Positions 8,347-17,430 of a stretch of DNA of 37,400 bases are shown here, piece by piece. The first letter of the stretch is position 1, and the number at the start of each line of letters is the position of its first letter. Made by a program: the position numbers and the translations under genes. The stretch spans positions 1-37,400 of the forward strand of contig JAEWZE010000156.1 in the NCBI GenBank assembly GCA_023395465.1. The letters run 5' to 3'. A model generated the notes under the pieces. It ran no database searches and was not told the DNA's origin. It was given only the letters and a program-made list of their open reading frames with translations. The stretch comes from Pseudomonadota bacterium. GTDB lineage: Bacteria; Pseudomonadota; Gammaproteobacteria; Xanthomonadales; Xanthomonadaceae.

Positions 8347-8954
8347 GCCGCCGACTCAAGCGGCCGCGTCCAGAAGGTCAGTGCGTGGCTGCACTCGCCG
8401 ACGCCGGGCTCGGCCCAGTCCAGCTGCATCGAAAGCCCGGGCCGGCGCGTATAGCCGCGGCCGCGCCACAGTGCCTCGTGGCCACGATGGTCGCCGGGAC
8501 GCCGGGGATCGCGCGGGTCGCGGTCGATGGCGGCGAACGCGGTCCAGCCGAAACCGCCCAGCCTGCGCGCATGCGCCTCGCGATGATCGAAGAATGCGTG
8601 GCCGGCGCCCTGCCCGCGATACGCCGGCAGCAGCACCGATTCGCCGAAATAGAACACCTGCGCCGGATCTGGGTCGCGGCCCGCGAACGGCGCGCGGAAC
8701 GCCGGCGCATCGTCGACCAGCGGCAGTCCGGTGGACGCACCGACCACGCGTCCGCCAGCGAAGGCCAGCACGAACACGCTGCGCGGCGAGGCCGCGTAGG
8801 CGGCGAGGTAGCCGCGTTCGTAGTCCATGTCGCCGGCATAGAGGTAGGGCCAGTCGCGGAACACCTCGATACGCAGCGCGGCGACATCGTCCAGATGCCG
8901 CCGCGCGTCGCTGCCGGTCAGGCTGCGGATGGTGAGTGGGGAGTCCTCGCGCAT
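8343..8954 (-). CDS. GNAT-family N-acetyltransferase
   Basis: A 203-aa protein with a GNAT core: N-terminal TIRSLTGSD, a central beta strand (VFVLAFAGGRVVGASTG) and the acetyl-CoA pyrophosphate loop VLLPAYRGQGAGHAFF, which carries the R/Q-x-x-G-x-G/A motif. The C-terminal part (GYTRRPGLSMQLDW) is typical of GNATs acting on small molecules. ATG 8954 has no Shine-Dalgarno, but TAGAAT stands 6 nt before it, which predicts a leaderless mRNA. The gene shares an ATGA junction with the nitrilase gene and starts 21 bp after creD on the same strand. Substrate unknown. Confidence 0.88.
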   Translation of the reverse strand: MREDSPLTIRSLTGSDARRHLDDVAALRIEVFRDWPYLYAGDMDYERGYLAAYAASPRSVFVLAFAGGRVVGASTGLPLVDDAPAFRAPFAGRDPDPAQVFYFGESVLLPAYRGQGAGHAFFDHREAHARRLGGFGWTAFAAIDRDPRDPRRPGDHRGHEALWRGRGYTRRPGLSMQLDWAEPGVGECSHALTFWTRPLESAA

Positions 8955-8960
8955 CCGCCG

Positions 8961-8966
8961 ATTCTA
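8961..8966 (-). promoter_or_regulatory. -10 element of the GNAT/nitrilase pair
   Basis: On the minus strand TAGAAT (5 of 6 to TATAAT) lies between creD and the GNAT gene, followed by exactly 6 nt and then ATG 8954. Transcription would begin at or next to the A of ATG. There is no clear -35 hexamer. This gives the pair its own promoter, separate from creD. Confidence 0.5.
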
Positions 8967-8975
8967 GCGCCGGCC

Positions 8976-10325
8976 TCAGTCCCGGGCCGCAGCCGTGCGC
9001 GCCGAGAGCTGGTACCAGTCCACCTTGCGCGTGGCCACCATGATCGCGGACAGGATCAGGAACAGCAGGCCGGCGCCGAGCACCAGCGCGTTGTCCTCGG
9101 ACACGAGCAGGCCGTAGAGCGCCGCGTACAGCGCCGCCAGCATCGCGGCGAAGCCGAGTCCGCGCGCGGTGCTGCGCAGCACCGCCGACAGGTAGAACGC
9201 GATCAGCCCGATGCAGGCCACCGCCGCGGCCAGGTAGGCCAGGCCGAAGGCGACGTGTTCGCTGAGGCTGACCAGCAGCAGGAAGAAGATCGCGATTGCC
9301 AGTCCCACCAGCGCGTACTGGATCGGATGGATCGGCAGCCGCTTGAGCAGTTCGAACATGAAGAAACCGACGAAGGTCAGCAGCACGAACAGCAGGCCGT
9401 ACTTGGTCGCGCGCTCGGCCTGCAGGTAGGGATTGACCGGATCGACCAGGGACACGCTGACGGCGTCGGGCTGCGGCGCCCAGGCCTGGCCCGCGGCCAC
9501 CTCCGACAGGCCTAGCGAGGGCTGCTGCAGGTAGCGGCGCTGCGCGTTGCTCGCCACGGACGCGAGCTGCCAGCGCGCGCGGAAGCCGCTGCCGTCCATG
9601 TCGTGCTGCGGCGAAACGCCCTCGAACTTCGGATGCGGCCAGGACGAGGCCAGGCGCAGGTCGTTGTTGCGCCCGTAGGGCATCATCGCGAAGGCCTCGG
9701 TGCCGCGCAGCTGCAGTTCGATGCGCGTGTCCAGCACGATGCGGCCGTCGTCGCCAGGCGCGTCGAGGCGCACGTGCAGGCCGGGGCCATCGGCGTGGCC
9801 GATGCCCTGCAGCGGGGTCATCGCGACGCCGCCGGCCAGCAGCCGCGGCGTGCCGCGCAGCCCGCGCACGTCGGCGATGCCGTAGCTCAGCCAGGGCCGC
9901 CCGAGCTCGCGGCTGGCCGCCGCGTCCTCCGGTGGCGGCAGCTGCACGTCGAACCTGGCCACGGCCGCACCGTCCCACTGGTAGACGCGCACCTCGTGCA
10001 GTCCGCGGCGCCGCGTGTCCGGCAGCAGCGTGCCGTCGATCGACAGCGATTCGGGGAAGAACGTCCAGCTACCCGTCCTGCGCTGCACCACGCGTCGCGA
10101 TTCGCCGTCGTCCTGCACCACCTCTGCCTCCACCGTCTCGGTGTAGGGCACCACCAGCACCGGCCCGCCGAAGACCTGATGCCCGCCGAAGTTGGCCGCG
10201 ATGTCGCGCACCGCCTCGTGCCGATAGGCCTGGCGCTCCTGGATCGTGCCGCGGATCAGCAGCAACGGCACCAGGATCGCCAGGGTCATGCCCGCCACCA
10301 TCAGGATCTTCAGCCACAGTCGCAT
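8976..10325 (-). CDS. creD: CreD inner-membrane protein
   Basis: A 449-aa protein, almost exactly the E. coli CreD length (450). It has one N-terminal transmembrane helix (about residues 5-25), a large periplasmic region with the family pattern FGGHQVFGGPVLVVPY, and a cluster of about five C-terminal helices starting at ATKYGLLFVLL. ATG 10325 is chosen over an upstream ATG at 10367 because GAGGAG lies 8 nt before it. CreD is the best-known target of the CreBC system and is linked to envelope integrity, colicin E2 tolerance and beta-lactam response; its biochemical role is unknown. A perfect CreB tag is found 70 bp upstream. Confidence 0.95.
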   Translation of the reverse strand: MRLWLKILMVAGMTLAILVPLLLIRGTIQERQAYRHEAVRDIAANFGGHQVFGGPVLVVPYTETVEAEVVQDDGESRRVVQRRTGSWTFFPESLSIDGTLLPDTRRRGLHEVRVYQWDGAAVARFDVQLPPPEDAAASRELGRPWLSYGIADVRGLRGTPRLLAGGVAMTPLQGIGHADGPGLHVRLDAPGDDGRIVLDTRIELQLRGTEAFAMMPYGRNNDLRLASSWPHPKFEGVSPQHDMDGSGFRARWQLASVASNAQRRYLQQPSLGLSEVAAGQAWAPQPDAVSVSLVDPVNPYLQAERATKYGLLFVLLTFVGFFMFELLKRLPIHPIQYALVGLAIAIFFLLLVSLSEHVAFGLAYLAAAVACIGLIAFYLSAVLRSTARGLGFAAMLAALYAALYGLLVSEDNALVLGAGLLFLILSAIMVATRKVDWYQLSARTAAARD

Positions 10326-10394
10326 CGCACTTGCTCCTCGTCCGGATACAGCCGGCACGATGCGCATCCGATGCGGGGCGACGATGGCGGGACG

Positions 10395-10410
10395 GTGAAG
10401 CGTGGGTGAA
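10395..10410 (-). promoter_or_regulatory. cre/blr tag (CreB binding site) upstream of creD
   Basis: On the plus strand GTGAA occurs at 10395-10399 and 10406-10410 with 6 bases between; read toward creD this is TTCAC-N6-TTCAC, a perfect match to the tag described for CreB in E. coli and BlrA in Aeromonas. It is in the correct orientation, 70 bp before the creD ATG and in the 179-bp gap between creC and creD. It predicts that creD has its own CreB-activated promoter although it also lies downstream of creBC. Confidence 0.85.
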
Positions 10411-10504
10411 GCGGCGCGGCGCGCACGACCGTTCCGGGTCGGGCGCGAGACCCGGGGCCGGCTGGCGCCGTGCGACGACGCGGCCGATGCGCGCCTGCCA
10501 ACCC

Positions 10505-11932
10505 TCAGCCCAGCGGCAGGAGCACGCTGGCGATCGCGCCGCCGCCGGGGCCGTTGCGCAGGTCGGCCTCGCCGCCGTGGAGCGACGCGACCTCGCGCAC
10601 GAAGCCCAGCCCCAGGCCACTGCTGCGCGCGCCGCTGCCGGGGCGCGGCAGCGAATAGAAGCGCTCGAACACCCGGCCGGCCGCATAGTCGGGGATGCCC
10701 GCCCCCTGGTCCGACACCTCGACGCGCAGGCGCGCACCGTCCATGCGCGCGGCCAGGGTGACCCGCCCGCCGCGCGGCGAGAAGTCGATGGCGTTGTCGA
10801 GCAGGTTGCCGAGCATCTGCCGCAGCAGGAAGCGATCGCCCGGCAGCGGCGGCAGCGCACCCGCTGTCGCAATCGCAAGGTCCACGCCGGCCTCGCTGGC
10901 GCGCAGCGACGCATCCGCACGCGCATCGGCCAGCAGCGCGCCCACGTCCACGGGCTCGGGATCCTCGATCCTCTGGCGGTGTTCGACCGCCGCAAGCGCC
11001 AGCAGCATGTCGATGGTGCGGGTCATGCGTTCGCCCTGCTCGCGAATCGTGGCGGCGAAGTGGGCGCGGTCTGCCTCGGGCAGCGGCCGCTCGAGCAGCT
11101 CGGCCGCGCCGCGGATCGCGGTCAGCGGCGATTTCAGTTCATGGGTGAGGCTGTGCACGTAGTGCTCCACGTACTGCTTGCCCTCGAGCCGGTCGCGCAT
11201 GGTTTCCAGCGCCAGGCCCAGGTCGCGGAACTCCCCGGCCGAGCGCGGCAGCGTCGCGCGCTCGCCCTCGGTCACGGCGCGCGCATAGCGCTGCAGTCCG
11301 CCCAGCTGGCGCGACAGCCACCAGGCCGCGAACAGGCCGATGGTCAGGGCCGCACCGAGCAGCACCAGCCCCCAGCGCCGCACGATGCGTTCGCTGCGCT
11401 GGATGAACGGTTCGATCGTGCGGTTGGGCTTGGATACGGTCAGCACCCCGATCACGCGCTCGCCATCGCGGATCGGCGCGGCCACGTGCATCACCGAGGA
11501 CGACTCGTCGGCCGGATCGCTGCGCGTGGAACGCGCGCCGTACTCTCCGCGCAGGGTGCGGTAGACATCGTTCCAGCGCGAATTGTCGCGGCCCAGGTCG
11601 CGTCCGGCCGAGTCGAACACGACGATGCCGGCGGCGTCGGTGACGGTGATGCGATAGCTCACGCCGGACTTGTCGAAATCCCAGATGCGCGCGCCCAGCT
11701 CGCGTTCGCGCAGCTTGGCGATGCGCGCGGCAAAACGGCCGTCGGCCATGCGCCCGGCGAGCATGTCGTCGGTGGCCAGTTCGGCGAGCACGTTGGCGGT
11801 ATCGGCCAGCGTGTCCTCCATCGCCTGGCGCACGCCCGGCTTGACCTCCTGCACGAACACGCGCATCAGCAGGAAGCCGGCGATCGCGACGATCACGAAA
11901 TAGCCGAGCAGGATGCGCAGGCCGATCTTCAC
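10505..11932 (-). CDS. creC: CreC sensor histidine kinase
   Basis: A 475-aa kinase (E. coli CreC has 474). An N-terminal helix (LGYFVIVAIAGFLLM) is followed by the periplasmic sensor with VKPGVRQAMEDTLADTA and DNSRWNDVYRTLRGEYGARS, both CreC hallmarks, then a second helix and a HAMP segment. His264 in SLTHELKSPL is the phosphoacceptor (E. coli His265). The ATPase motifs NLLDNAIDFSP, GAGIPDYA and SSGLGLGFVRE follow. I chose GTG 11932, 10 bp after the creB stop, because the protein then begins like E. coli CreC; its ribosome site is weak, so coupling to creB is likely. CreC signals to CreB. Confidence 0.95.
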   Translation of the reverse strand: MKIGLRILLGYFVIVAIAGFLLMRVFVQEVKPGVRQAMEDTLADTANVLAELATDDMLAGRMADGRFAARIAKLRERELGARIWDFDKSGVSYRITVTDAAGIVVFDSAGRDLGRDNSRWNDVYRTLRGEYGARSTRSDPADESSSVMHVAAPIRDGERVIGVLTVSKPNRTIEPFIQRSERIVRRWGLVLLGAALTIGLFAAWWLSRQLGGLQRYARAVTEGERATLPRSAGEFRDLGLALETMRDRLEGKQYVEHYVHSLTHELKSPLTAIRGAAELLERPLPEADRAHFAATIREQGERMTRTIDMLLALAAVEHRQRIEDPEPVDVGALLADARADASLRASEAGVDLAIATAGALPPLPGDRFLLRQMLGNLLDNAIDFSPRGGRVTLAARMDGARLRVEVSDQGAGIPDYAAGRVFERFYSLPRPGSGARSSGLGLGFVREVASLHGGEADLRNGPGGGAIASVLLPLG

Positions 11933-11942
11933 TGGCGCGAGC

Positions 11943-12626
11943 TCAGTCCACGGCCAGCGAATAGCCCAGCCCGCGATGGGTGCGGATCGGGTCGGCGTCG
12001 GGGGACACCGCGTGCAGCTTGGCGCGCAGGGTCTTGACGTGGGTGTCGATGGTGCGGTCGCCGCTCTCGAGCGCATCGCCCCAGACCCGGTCCATCAGCT
12101 GGGCGCGACTGAGCACCGCGCCGGGGCGCGCCATCAGCGCCGCCAGCAGTCCGTATTCGTAGCGCGTCAGATCGAGCAGCCGTCCGCGGTAGCGGATGCG
12201 CATGCCTTCGGCGTCGTGGTCGAAGCCTGCCGCGGGCGGCGCGACCGCGTCGCCGGGCATGGTCGGCTGCACGCGCCGCAGCACCGCGCGCACGCGCGCC
12301 ACCAGCTCGCGCGGGGAGAACGGCTTGGGCACGTAATCGTCGGCACCCAGCTCGAAGCCCAGGATCCGGTCGGCCTCGTCCTGGCGCGCGGTCAGGAAGA
12401 TCACCGGCAGGTCGCGCTGCTCGCGCAGCCGGCGGCACAGCGCGAAGCCGCCCAGGTCGGGCAGGCCGACATCGAGGATCGCCAGGTCGAAGGCCTCCGC
12501 TGCCGCCTGCTTCAGCGCATCGCCGGCGGTCAGGCAGTGCGTGGCCGCATGGCCCTCCTCGCGCAGGGCATACAGCACCGTGCCGGCAATGGCGGTTTCG
12601 TCTTCGACCAGGAGGATGCGTGGCAT
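11943..12626 (-). CDS. creB: CreB response regulator
   Basis: A 227-aa OmpR-family regulator. The receiver domain (1-115) has acidic residues Glu8-Asp9, the phosphoacceptor Asp52 in LAILDVGLPD, Thr79 and Lys101 in VPKPFSP. The winged helix (about 135-225) shows LTRYEYGLLAALM and TIDTHVKTLRAKL. Phosphorylated CreB binds TTCAC direct repeats; one lies upstream of creD. No Shine-Dalgarno precedes ATG 12626, but a TAGCGA hexamer lies 6 nt upstream, so the transcript may be leaderless. creA, which precedes creB in E. coli, is not here; rlmJ diverges instead. Confidence 0.95.
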   Translation of the reverse strand: MPRILLVEDETAIAGTVLYALREEGHAATHCLTAGDALKQAAAEAFDLAILDVGLPDLGGFALCRRLREQRDLPVIFLTARQDEADRILGFELGADDYVPKPFSPRELVARVRAVLRRVQPTMPGDAVAPPAAGFDHDAEGMRIRYRGRLLDLTRYEYGLLAALMARPGAVLSRAQLMDRVWGDALESGDRTIDTHVKTLRAKLHAVSPDADPIRTHRGLGYSLAVD

Positions 12627-12632
12627 GGGGGA

Positions 12633-12638
12633 TCGCTA
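12633..12638 (-). promoter_or_regulatory. Possible -10 element of creBC
   Basis: Minus-strand TAGCGA followed by six bases (TCCCCC) and then the creB ATG. It is a weak hexamer on its own (T, A and the fifth position differ from TATAAT at the rest), but the 6-nt spacing to ATG is the same as for four other genes in this window. No ribosome site is present, which fits a leaderless start. Confidence 0.35.
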
Positions 12639-12780
12639 GGCGGAGAAGCAGGAGAAGCGTAGCGACTTGTCGTCCGCCGCGCAGCGGCCAGCGCATGCCG
12701 CCGGCGCGCCCGGCGCGGCTGCCGCTGCGCCCGGAGCGACAAACATTTAGGCTGTCCGGTCCCGCATCCGGCTGCCTGCC

Positions 12781-13638
12781 ATGAACTATCGCCACGCCTT
12801 CCACGCCGGCAACCACGCCGACGTGCTCAAGCACACCGTGCTGCTTGCGCTGTGCGAAGCGCTGGTGGCCAAGCCCGCGGCGTGCTTCGCGCTCGATACC
12901 CACGCCGGACGCGGCCTGTACCGGCTCGATGCCGGCGAGGCGCGTCGCACAGGCGAAGCCGCCACTGGCGTCGAGGCCCTGTTCGCGCGCGGCACCGCAG
13001 CGGCGCTGGCGCCGTACCGCGCGGCGGTGGAGGCCTGCCGCGCGCAGCACGGCGCCGCTGCCTATCCGGGTTCTCCCTGGCTGCTCGCGCATGCGCTGCG
13101 CGGGCAGGACCGCATCGCCTGCTGCGAGCTGCAGCCGGACGAAGCGGCCGAACTGCGCCGCTGTTTCGCCGGCGATGCGCGCGTGGGCGTGCACCAGCGC
13201 GACGGCTATTCGGCCATCGATGGCCTGCTGCCGCCCAGGTCGGGCGACAGCCGCATCGGCCGCGGCCTGGTCCTGGTCGATCCGCCCTACGAGGCGCAGC
13301 GCGCGGAGTTCGATCCGATCCTGTCGGCGCTGCGCTCGGGACTGCAGCGCTGGCCGCAGGGCATGTTCGCGCTGTGGTATCCGGTCAAGCAGCGCGCCAC
13401 GCTGCAGCCGTTCCTGCGTCGCGTGGCGCACCTGCCCGCCAAGTCGGTGCTCGTGGCCGAACTGATGGTGCGTCCGGAGGAATCGGCGCTGCGCATGAAT
13501 GGCAGCGGCATGCTCCTGTGCAACCCGCCGTGGCGCTTCGAACAGGCGCTGCAGCGGCTGCTGCCCGCGCTGCAGGACGCGCTGGCGCCGGCCGGCGGCG
13601 CGCATCGGCTGCAGTGGCTGCGGCAGGAAGCGTCCTGA
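12781..13638 (+). CDS. rlmJ: 23S rRNA m6A2030 methyltransferase RlmJ
   Basis: A 285-aa SAM-dependent methyltransferase that methylates N6 of A2030 in 23S rRNA before ribosome assembly. The N-terminus MNYRHAFHAGNHADVLKH is the family signature. The SAM-binding segment is FALDTHAGRGLY, and the catalytic DPPY motif begins at Asp167 in VLVDPPYEAQ (E. coli Asp164). The C-terminal GSGMLLCNPPW is also typical. Length agrees with E. coli (280). It is transcribed away from creB; no shared function is evident. Confidence 0.95.
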   Translation: MNYRHAFHAGNHADVLKHTVLLALCEALVAKPAACFALDTHAGRGLYRLDAGEARRTGEAATGVEALFARGTAAALAPYRAAVEACRAQHGAAAYPGSPWLLAHALRGQDRIACCELQPDEAAELRRCFAGDARVGVHQRDGYSAIDGLLPPRSGDSRIGRGLVLVDPPYEAQRAEFDPILSALRSGLQRWPQGMFALWYPVKQRATLQPFLRRVAHLPAKSVLVAELMVRPEESALRMNGSGMLLCNPPWRFEQALQRLLPALQDALAPAGGAHRLQWLRQEAS

Positions 13639-13732
13639 GCGACGCGGAACACGAAGAAGGATCCTGACTGGCCAGGGCCGCCGCCTGCGCCGGTTCCGCC
13701 ACCATTCCTCCGCACCGCGCACGCCAAGGCCC

Positions 13733-13755
13733 CGACGCTGCCGGGGCGTCGCTAC
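13733..13755 (-). repeat. GTAG-type REP-like stem-loop
   Basis: On the minus strand GTAG (13755-13752) is followed by CGACGC, a 7-nt loop and GCGTCG, a 6-bp perfect stem. GTAG heading an imperfect palindrome is the pattern of REP elements known in Stenotrophomonas (SMAG) and relatives. It lies in the 258-bp gap between rlmJ and mfd. Two similar elements lie at 18577 and 29142. Confidence 0.4.
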
Positions 13756-13827
13756 TGCCCGGACCGCAGTTCACGGTCCTGCTGGCCCTGCCGCCTGGCG
13801 GACGCCGGCCGCTCGCGCCAGCCGGGG

Positions 13828-13833
13828 TAAAAT
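13828..13833 (+). promoter_or_regulatory. Probable -10 element of mfd
   Basis: TAAAAT (5 of 6 to consensus), in the context GGGTAAAATCGCG, lies 63 bp before the mfd ATG. Transcription would start near 13840, leaving a leader of about 57 nt. No -35 match is seen, as is common in this GC-rich group. Confidence 0.45.
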
Positions 13834-13896
13834 CGCGCCTTCGTACGCTGGCAACGTCGTTGCCGGCGCGGTCGTGCTTTTCCGGATCCAGATTCG

Positions 13897-16800
13897 ATGC
13901 CCGCACAGGACAATCTCCCCACCCTCCTGCCGCGCCCCGGCCAGCCCCGCGCCTGGTGGCGCGTGCCCGCCAGCCGCAGCGCCCTGGCCTGGCACGCCGC
14001 CCGGGTCGCGCGCGCGCAACCGGCCCCGCTGCTGCTGATCGCGCGCGACAACCAGGCCGCGCACCAGCTCGAATCCGACCTGCACACCCTGCTGGACGAG
14101 GCCGGCGACCTGCCGGTGGTGCCGTTCCCGGACTGGGAAACCCTGCCCTGGGACCGCTTCAGCCCGCACCCGGACATCATCTCGCAGCGCCTGTCCACCC
14201 TGCTGCGGCTGCCCTCGCTGCGCCGCCAGGCGATCGTGATCGTGCCGGTGCAGACACTGCTGCAGCGCCTGCCGCCACTGCGCTACGCCGTTGGCAGCGC
14301 ATTCGACGTGCGCGTCGGGCAGACGCTCGACCTGGAGGCGGAGAAGCGCCGTCTCGACGGCGCCGGCTACCGCAACGTGCCCCAGGTGTTCGATCCGGGC
14401 GATTTCGCCGTTCGCGGCGGGCTGCTCGACGTCTACCCGATGGGCGCGGCCGAACCCTACCGCGTCGAGCTGCTGGACGACAGCATCGAGACCATCCGCG
14501 CCTTCGATCCGGAAACGCAGCGCTCGCTCGACAGGGTCGAGGCGGTCCGCATGCTGCCCGGCCGCGAAGTGCCCACCGATGCCGACGCGCTGGGCGCCGC
14601 GCTCGACGCACTGCGCGACCGTTTCGACGTCGACGCGCGCCGCAGCGCGCTGATGCAGGACCTGCGCGCCGGCATCGCACCGGCCGGCATCGAGTACTAC
14701 CTGCCGCTGTTCTTCGATGCGACCGCCACGCTGTTCGACTACCTGGCGCCGGGCTTCCTGCCGCTGGTCGACGAGGGCGCGCTGGAAGCGGCCGACCATT
14801 TCTGGAAGCAGGCCGGCGACCGCTACGAGCAGCTGCGCCACGACATCGAGCGTCCGATCCTGCCGCCGTCCGAACTGTGGATGTCGCCCGAGGCGCTGCG
14901 CGAGCGGCTCAACGCCGGCCAGCGCATCGAACTGTGCCCGGCCTCGCACCCGCGCCATGCGCAGGCCGCCGCGCTGGGCGACCAGCCCGCGCCTTCGCTG
15001 CCGCTGGCCCTGCGCGACAGCGAGCCGGGCGCCGCGCTCAGGCGCTTCCTGTCCAGCTATGGCGGCCGGGTGCTGGTGGCCGCCGACTCGGCGGGCCGCC
15101 GCGAGGCGCTGATGGAAATGCTGGACGCGGCCGACCTGAAGCCGGCGGTGCTGCCGGGCTTCACCGCGTTCCATCCGCATCCGGCCGTCCGCGCCGAGGC
15201 CGCCGCGGACGGCGCGCGGTTCGCGATCGCGGTGGCGCCGCTCGAGGACGGTTTCGCCCTGGACCCCGGGGCCACCGGCGACGGGCCCATCGCGGTCCTC
15301 ACCGAGCGCCAGCTGTTCCCCGAGCGCGCCGCGCAGCCGCGCCGCCGCAAGCGCGCCGGACGCGAGCCCGAGGCGATCATCCGCGACCTGGGCGAGCTGA
15401 GCGAAGGCGCGCCGATCGTGCACGAGGACCACGGCGTCGGCCGCTACCGGGGCCTGGTGACCCTGGAGGCCGGCGGACAGCCGGGCGAGTACCTCGACAT
15501 CGAGTACGCCAAGGGCGATCGCCTGTACGTGCCGGTCGCGCAGCTGCACCTGGTGAGCCGCTATTCGGGCGCCTCGCCGGAAACCGCGCCGCTGCACAAC
15601 CTCGGCGGCGAGCAGTGGACCCGCGCCAAGCGCAAGGCGCAGGAGAAGGTGCGCGACGTCGCCGCCGAACTGCTGGAGATCCAGGCCAAGCGCCAGGCCC
15701 GCGCCGGATTGGCGCTGCAGGTCGACCGCGCCATGTACGAACCCTTCGCCGCGGCGTTCCCATTCGAGGAGACGCCCGACCAGCACGCCGCGATCGAGGC
15801 GGTGATCGGCGACCTCGGCTCCAGCCAGCCGATGGACCGCGTAGTCTGCGGCGACGTCGGCTTCGGCAAGACCGAGGTCGCGGTGCGCGCGGCCTTCGTC
15901 GCCGCCGCGGCCGGCAAGCAGGTCGCGGTACTGGTGCCCACCACGCTGCTGGCCGAACAGCACTACCGCAACTTCCGCGACCGCTTCGCCGACTGGCCGC
16001 TCAAGGTGGAGGTGCTGTCGCGCTTCAAGAGCAGCAAGGAGATCAAGGCCGAGATCGACAAGATCGCCGAAGGCACGCTCGACGTCATCGTCGGCACCCA
16101 CCGGCTGTTGCAGAAGGACGTGAAGTTCAAGGACCTGGGCCTGGTCATCGTCGACGAGGAGCAGCGTTTCGGCGTGCGCCAGAAGGAGGCGCTCAAGGCG
16201 CTGCGCGCCAACGTGCACCTGCTCACGCTCACCGCCACGCCGATCCCTCGCACGCTCAACATGGCCATGGCCGGGCTGCGCGACCTGTCGATCATCGCCA
16301 CCCCGCCGGCGCACCGCCTGGCGGTGCAGACCTTCGTCCACGCCTGGGACGATGCGATGCTGCGCGAAGCCTTCCAGCGCGAGCTCTCGCGCGGTGGCCA
16401 GGTCTACTTCCTGCACAACGACGTGGAAAGCATCGGCCGCATGCAGCGCCAGCTGCAGGAGCTGGTGCCCGACGCCCGCATCGGCATCGCCCACGGCCAG
16501 ATGCCCGAGCGCGAGCTGGAACGGGTGATGCTCGACTTCCACAAGCAGCGCTTCAACGTGCTGCTGTGCTCGACCATCATCGAATCGGGCATCGACATCC
16601 CCAACGCCAACACCATCATCATCAACCGCGCCGACAAGTTCGGCCTGGCCCAGCTGCACCAGCTGCGCGGCCGCGTCGGCCGCTCCCACCACCGCGCCTA
16701 CGCCTACCTGGTGGTGCCGGACGCGCGCTCGATCACCGGCGATGCGCAGAAGCGGCTGGATGCGATCGCCTCGATGGACGAGCTGGGCGCGGGCTTCACC

Positions 16801-17430
16801 CTGGCCACGCACGACCTGGAGATCCGCGGCGCCGGCGAACTGCTGGGCGAGGACCAGAGTGGGCAGATGGCCGAGGTCGGCTTCAGCCTCTACACCGAAC
16901 TGCTCGAGCGCGCGGTGCGCAGCATCCGCCAGGGCAAGCTGCCCGACGCGGACGAACCCGCGTACCGCGGCGCGGAGGTGGAACTGCACGTCCCGGCGCT
17001 GATCCCCGAGGATTACCTGCCCGACGTGCACACACGCCTGACCCTGTACAAGCGCATCAGCTCGGCGCGCGATGCCGACGCGCTGCGCGAACTACAGGTG
17101 GAGATGATCGACCGCTTCGGGCTGCTGCCGGATCCGGCCCGGCATCTGTTCGCGATTGCCGAACTCAAGCAGCAGGCCACCGCGCTGGGCATCCGCAAGC
17201 TCGACCTGGGCGAGGCCGGCGGGCGCCTGCAGTTCACCGAACAGCCCGCGATCGACCCGATGGGCGTGATCCGCCTGATCCAGGGACAGCCGAAACACTA
17301 CCGGATGGACGGGCCGGACAAGCTGCGCATCAGCCTGGACCTGCCCGACTTCGACACGCGCTCCAAGGCCGCGCGCGGCCTGCTGCTGGCGCTCGCGCCT
17401 TCCGGCGCGCCAGCCGGAGGACGCCGATGA
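13897..17430 (+). CDS. mfd: Transcription-repair coupling factor Mfd
   Basis: An 1177-aa DNA translocase (E. coli 1148) that pushes RNA polymerase off lesions and recruits UvrA. Domain order is normal: the UvrB-like region (about 1-360, with FPDWETLPWDRFSP), the RNA-polymerase-interacting domain near residues 500-575 (IVHEDHGVGRYRGL), the RecG-like helicase with Walker A GDVGFGKTE (Lys658), DEEQ box (Asp753) and TATPIPRTL, the second lobe with STIIESGIDIPNANT and QLRGRVGRS, and the C-terminal inhibitory domain. The frame is intact. ATG 13897 gives a normal N-terminus although the ribosome site is weak. The stop overlaps the next gene as ATGA. Confidence 0.97.
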   Translation: MPAQDNLPTLLPRPGQPRAWWRVPASRSALAWHAARVARAQPAPLLLIARDNQAAHQLESDLHTLLDEAGDLPVVPFPDWETLPWDRFSPHPDIISQRLSTLLRLPSLRRQAIVIVPVQTLLQRLPPLRYAVGSAFDVRVGQTLDLEAEKRRLDGAGYRNVPQVFDPGDFAVRGGLLDVYPMGAAEPYRVELLDDSIETIRAFDPETQRSLDRVEAVRMLPGREVPTDADALGAALDALRDRFDVDARRSALMQDLRAGIAPAGIEYYLPLFFDATATLFDYLAPGFLPLVDEGALEAADHFWKQAGDRYEQLRHDIERPILPPSELWMSPEALRERLNAGQRIELCPASHPRHAQAAALGDQPAPSLPLALRDSEPGAALRRFLSSYGGRVLVAADSAGRREALMEMLDAADLKPAVLPGFTAFHPHPAVRAEAAADGARFAIAVAPLEDGFALDPGATGDGPIAVLTERQLFPERAAQPRRRKRAGREPEAIIRDLGELSEGAPIVHEDHGVGRYRGLVTLEAGGQPGEYLDIEYAKGDRLYVPVAQLHLVSRYSGASPETAPLHNLGGEQWTRAKRKAQEKVRDVAAELLEIQAKRQARAGLALQVDRAMYEPFAAAFPFEETPDQHAAIEAVIGDLGSSQPMDRVVCGDVGFGKTEVAVRAAFVAAAAGKQVAVLVPTTLLAEQHYRNFRDRFADWPLKVEVLSRFKSSKEIKAEIDKIAEGTLDVIVGTHRLLQKDVKFKDLGLVIVDEEQRFGVRQKEALKALRANVHLLTLTATPIPRTLNMAMAGLRDLSIIATPPAHRLAVQTFVHAWDDAMLREAFQRELSRGGQVYFLHNDVESIGRMQRQLQELVPDARIGIAHGQMPERELERVMLDFHKQRFNVLLCSTIIESGIDIPNANTIIINRADKFGLAQLHQLRGRVGRSHHRAYAYLVVPDARSITGDAQKRLDAIASMDELGAGFTLATHDLEIRGAGELLGEDQSGQMAEVGFSLYTELLERAVRSIRQGKLPDADEPAYRGAEVELHVPALIPEDYLPDVHTRLTLYKRISSARDADALRELQVEMIDRFGLLPDPARHLFAIAELKQQATALGIRKLDLGEAGGRLQFTEQPAIDPMGVIRLIQGQPKHYRMDGPDKLRISLDLPDFDTRSKAARGLLLALAPSGAPAGGRR

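Noticed and set aside
12659..12672. GTAGCGAC-TT-GTCG, a further GTAG-like element upstream of creB
   Set aside because: The stem is only 4 bp; too weak to list as a REP, though it shares the GTAGCGAC head.
13771..17031. 1086-aa open frame on the minus strand opposite mfd
   Set aside because: It is a GC-rich shadow: the plus-strand frame encodes all Mfd motifs in order, and the antisense product is a repetitive His/Gln/Arg/Val mix with no domain.
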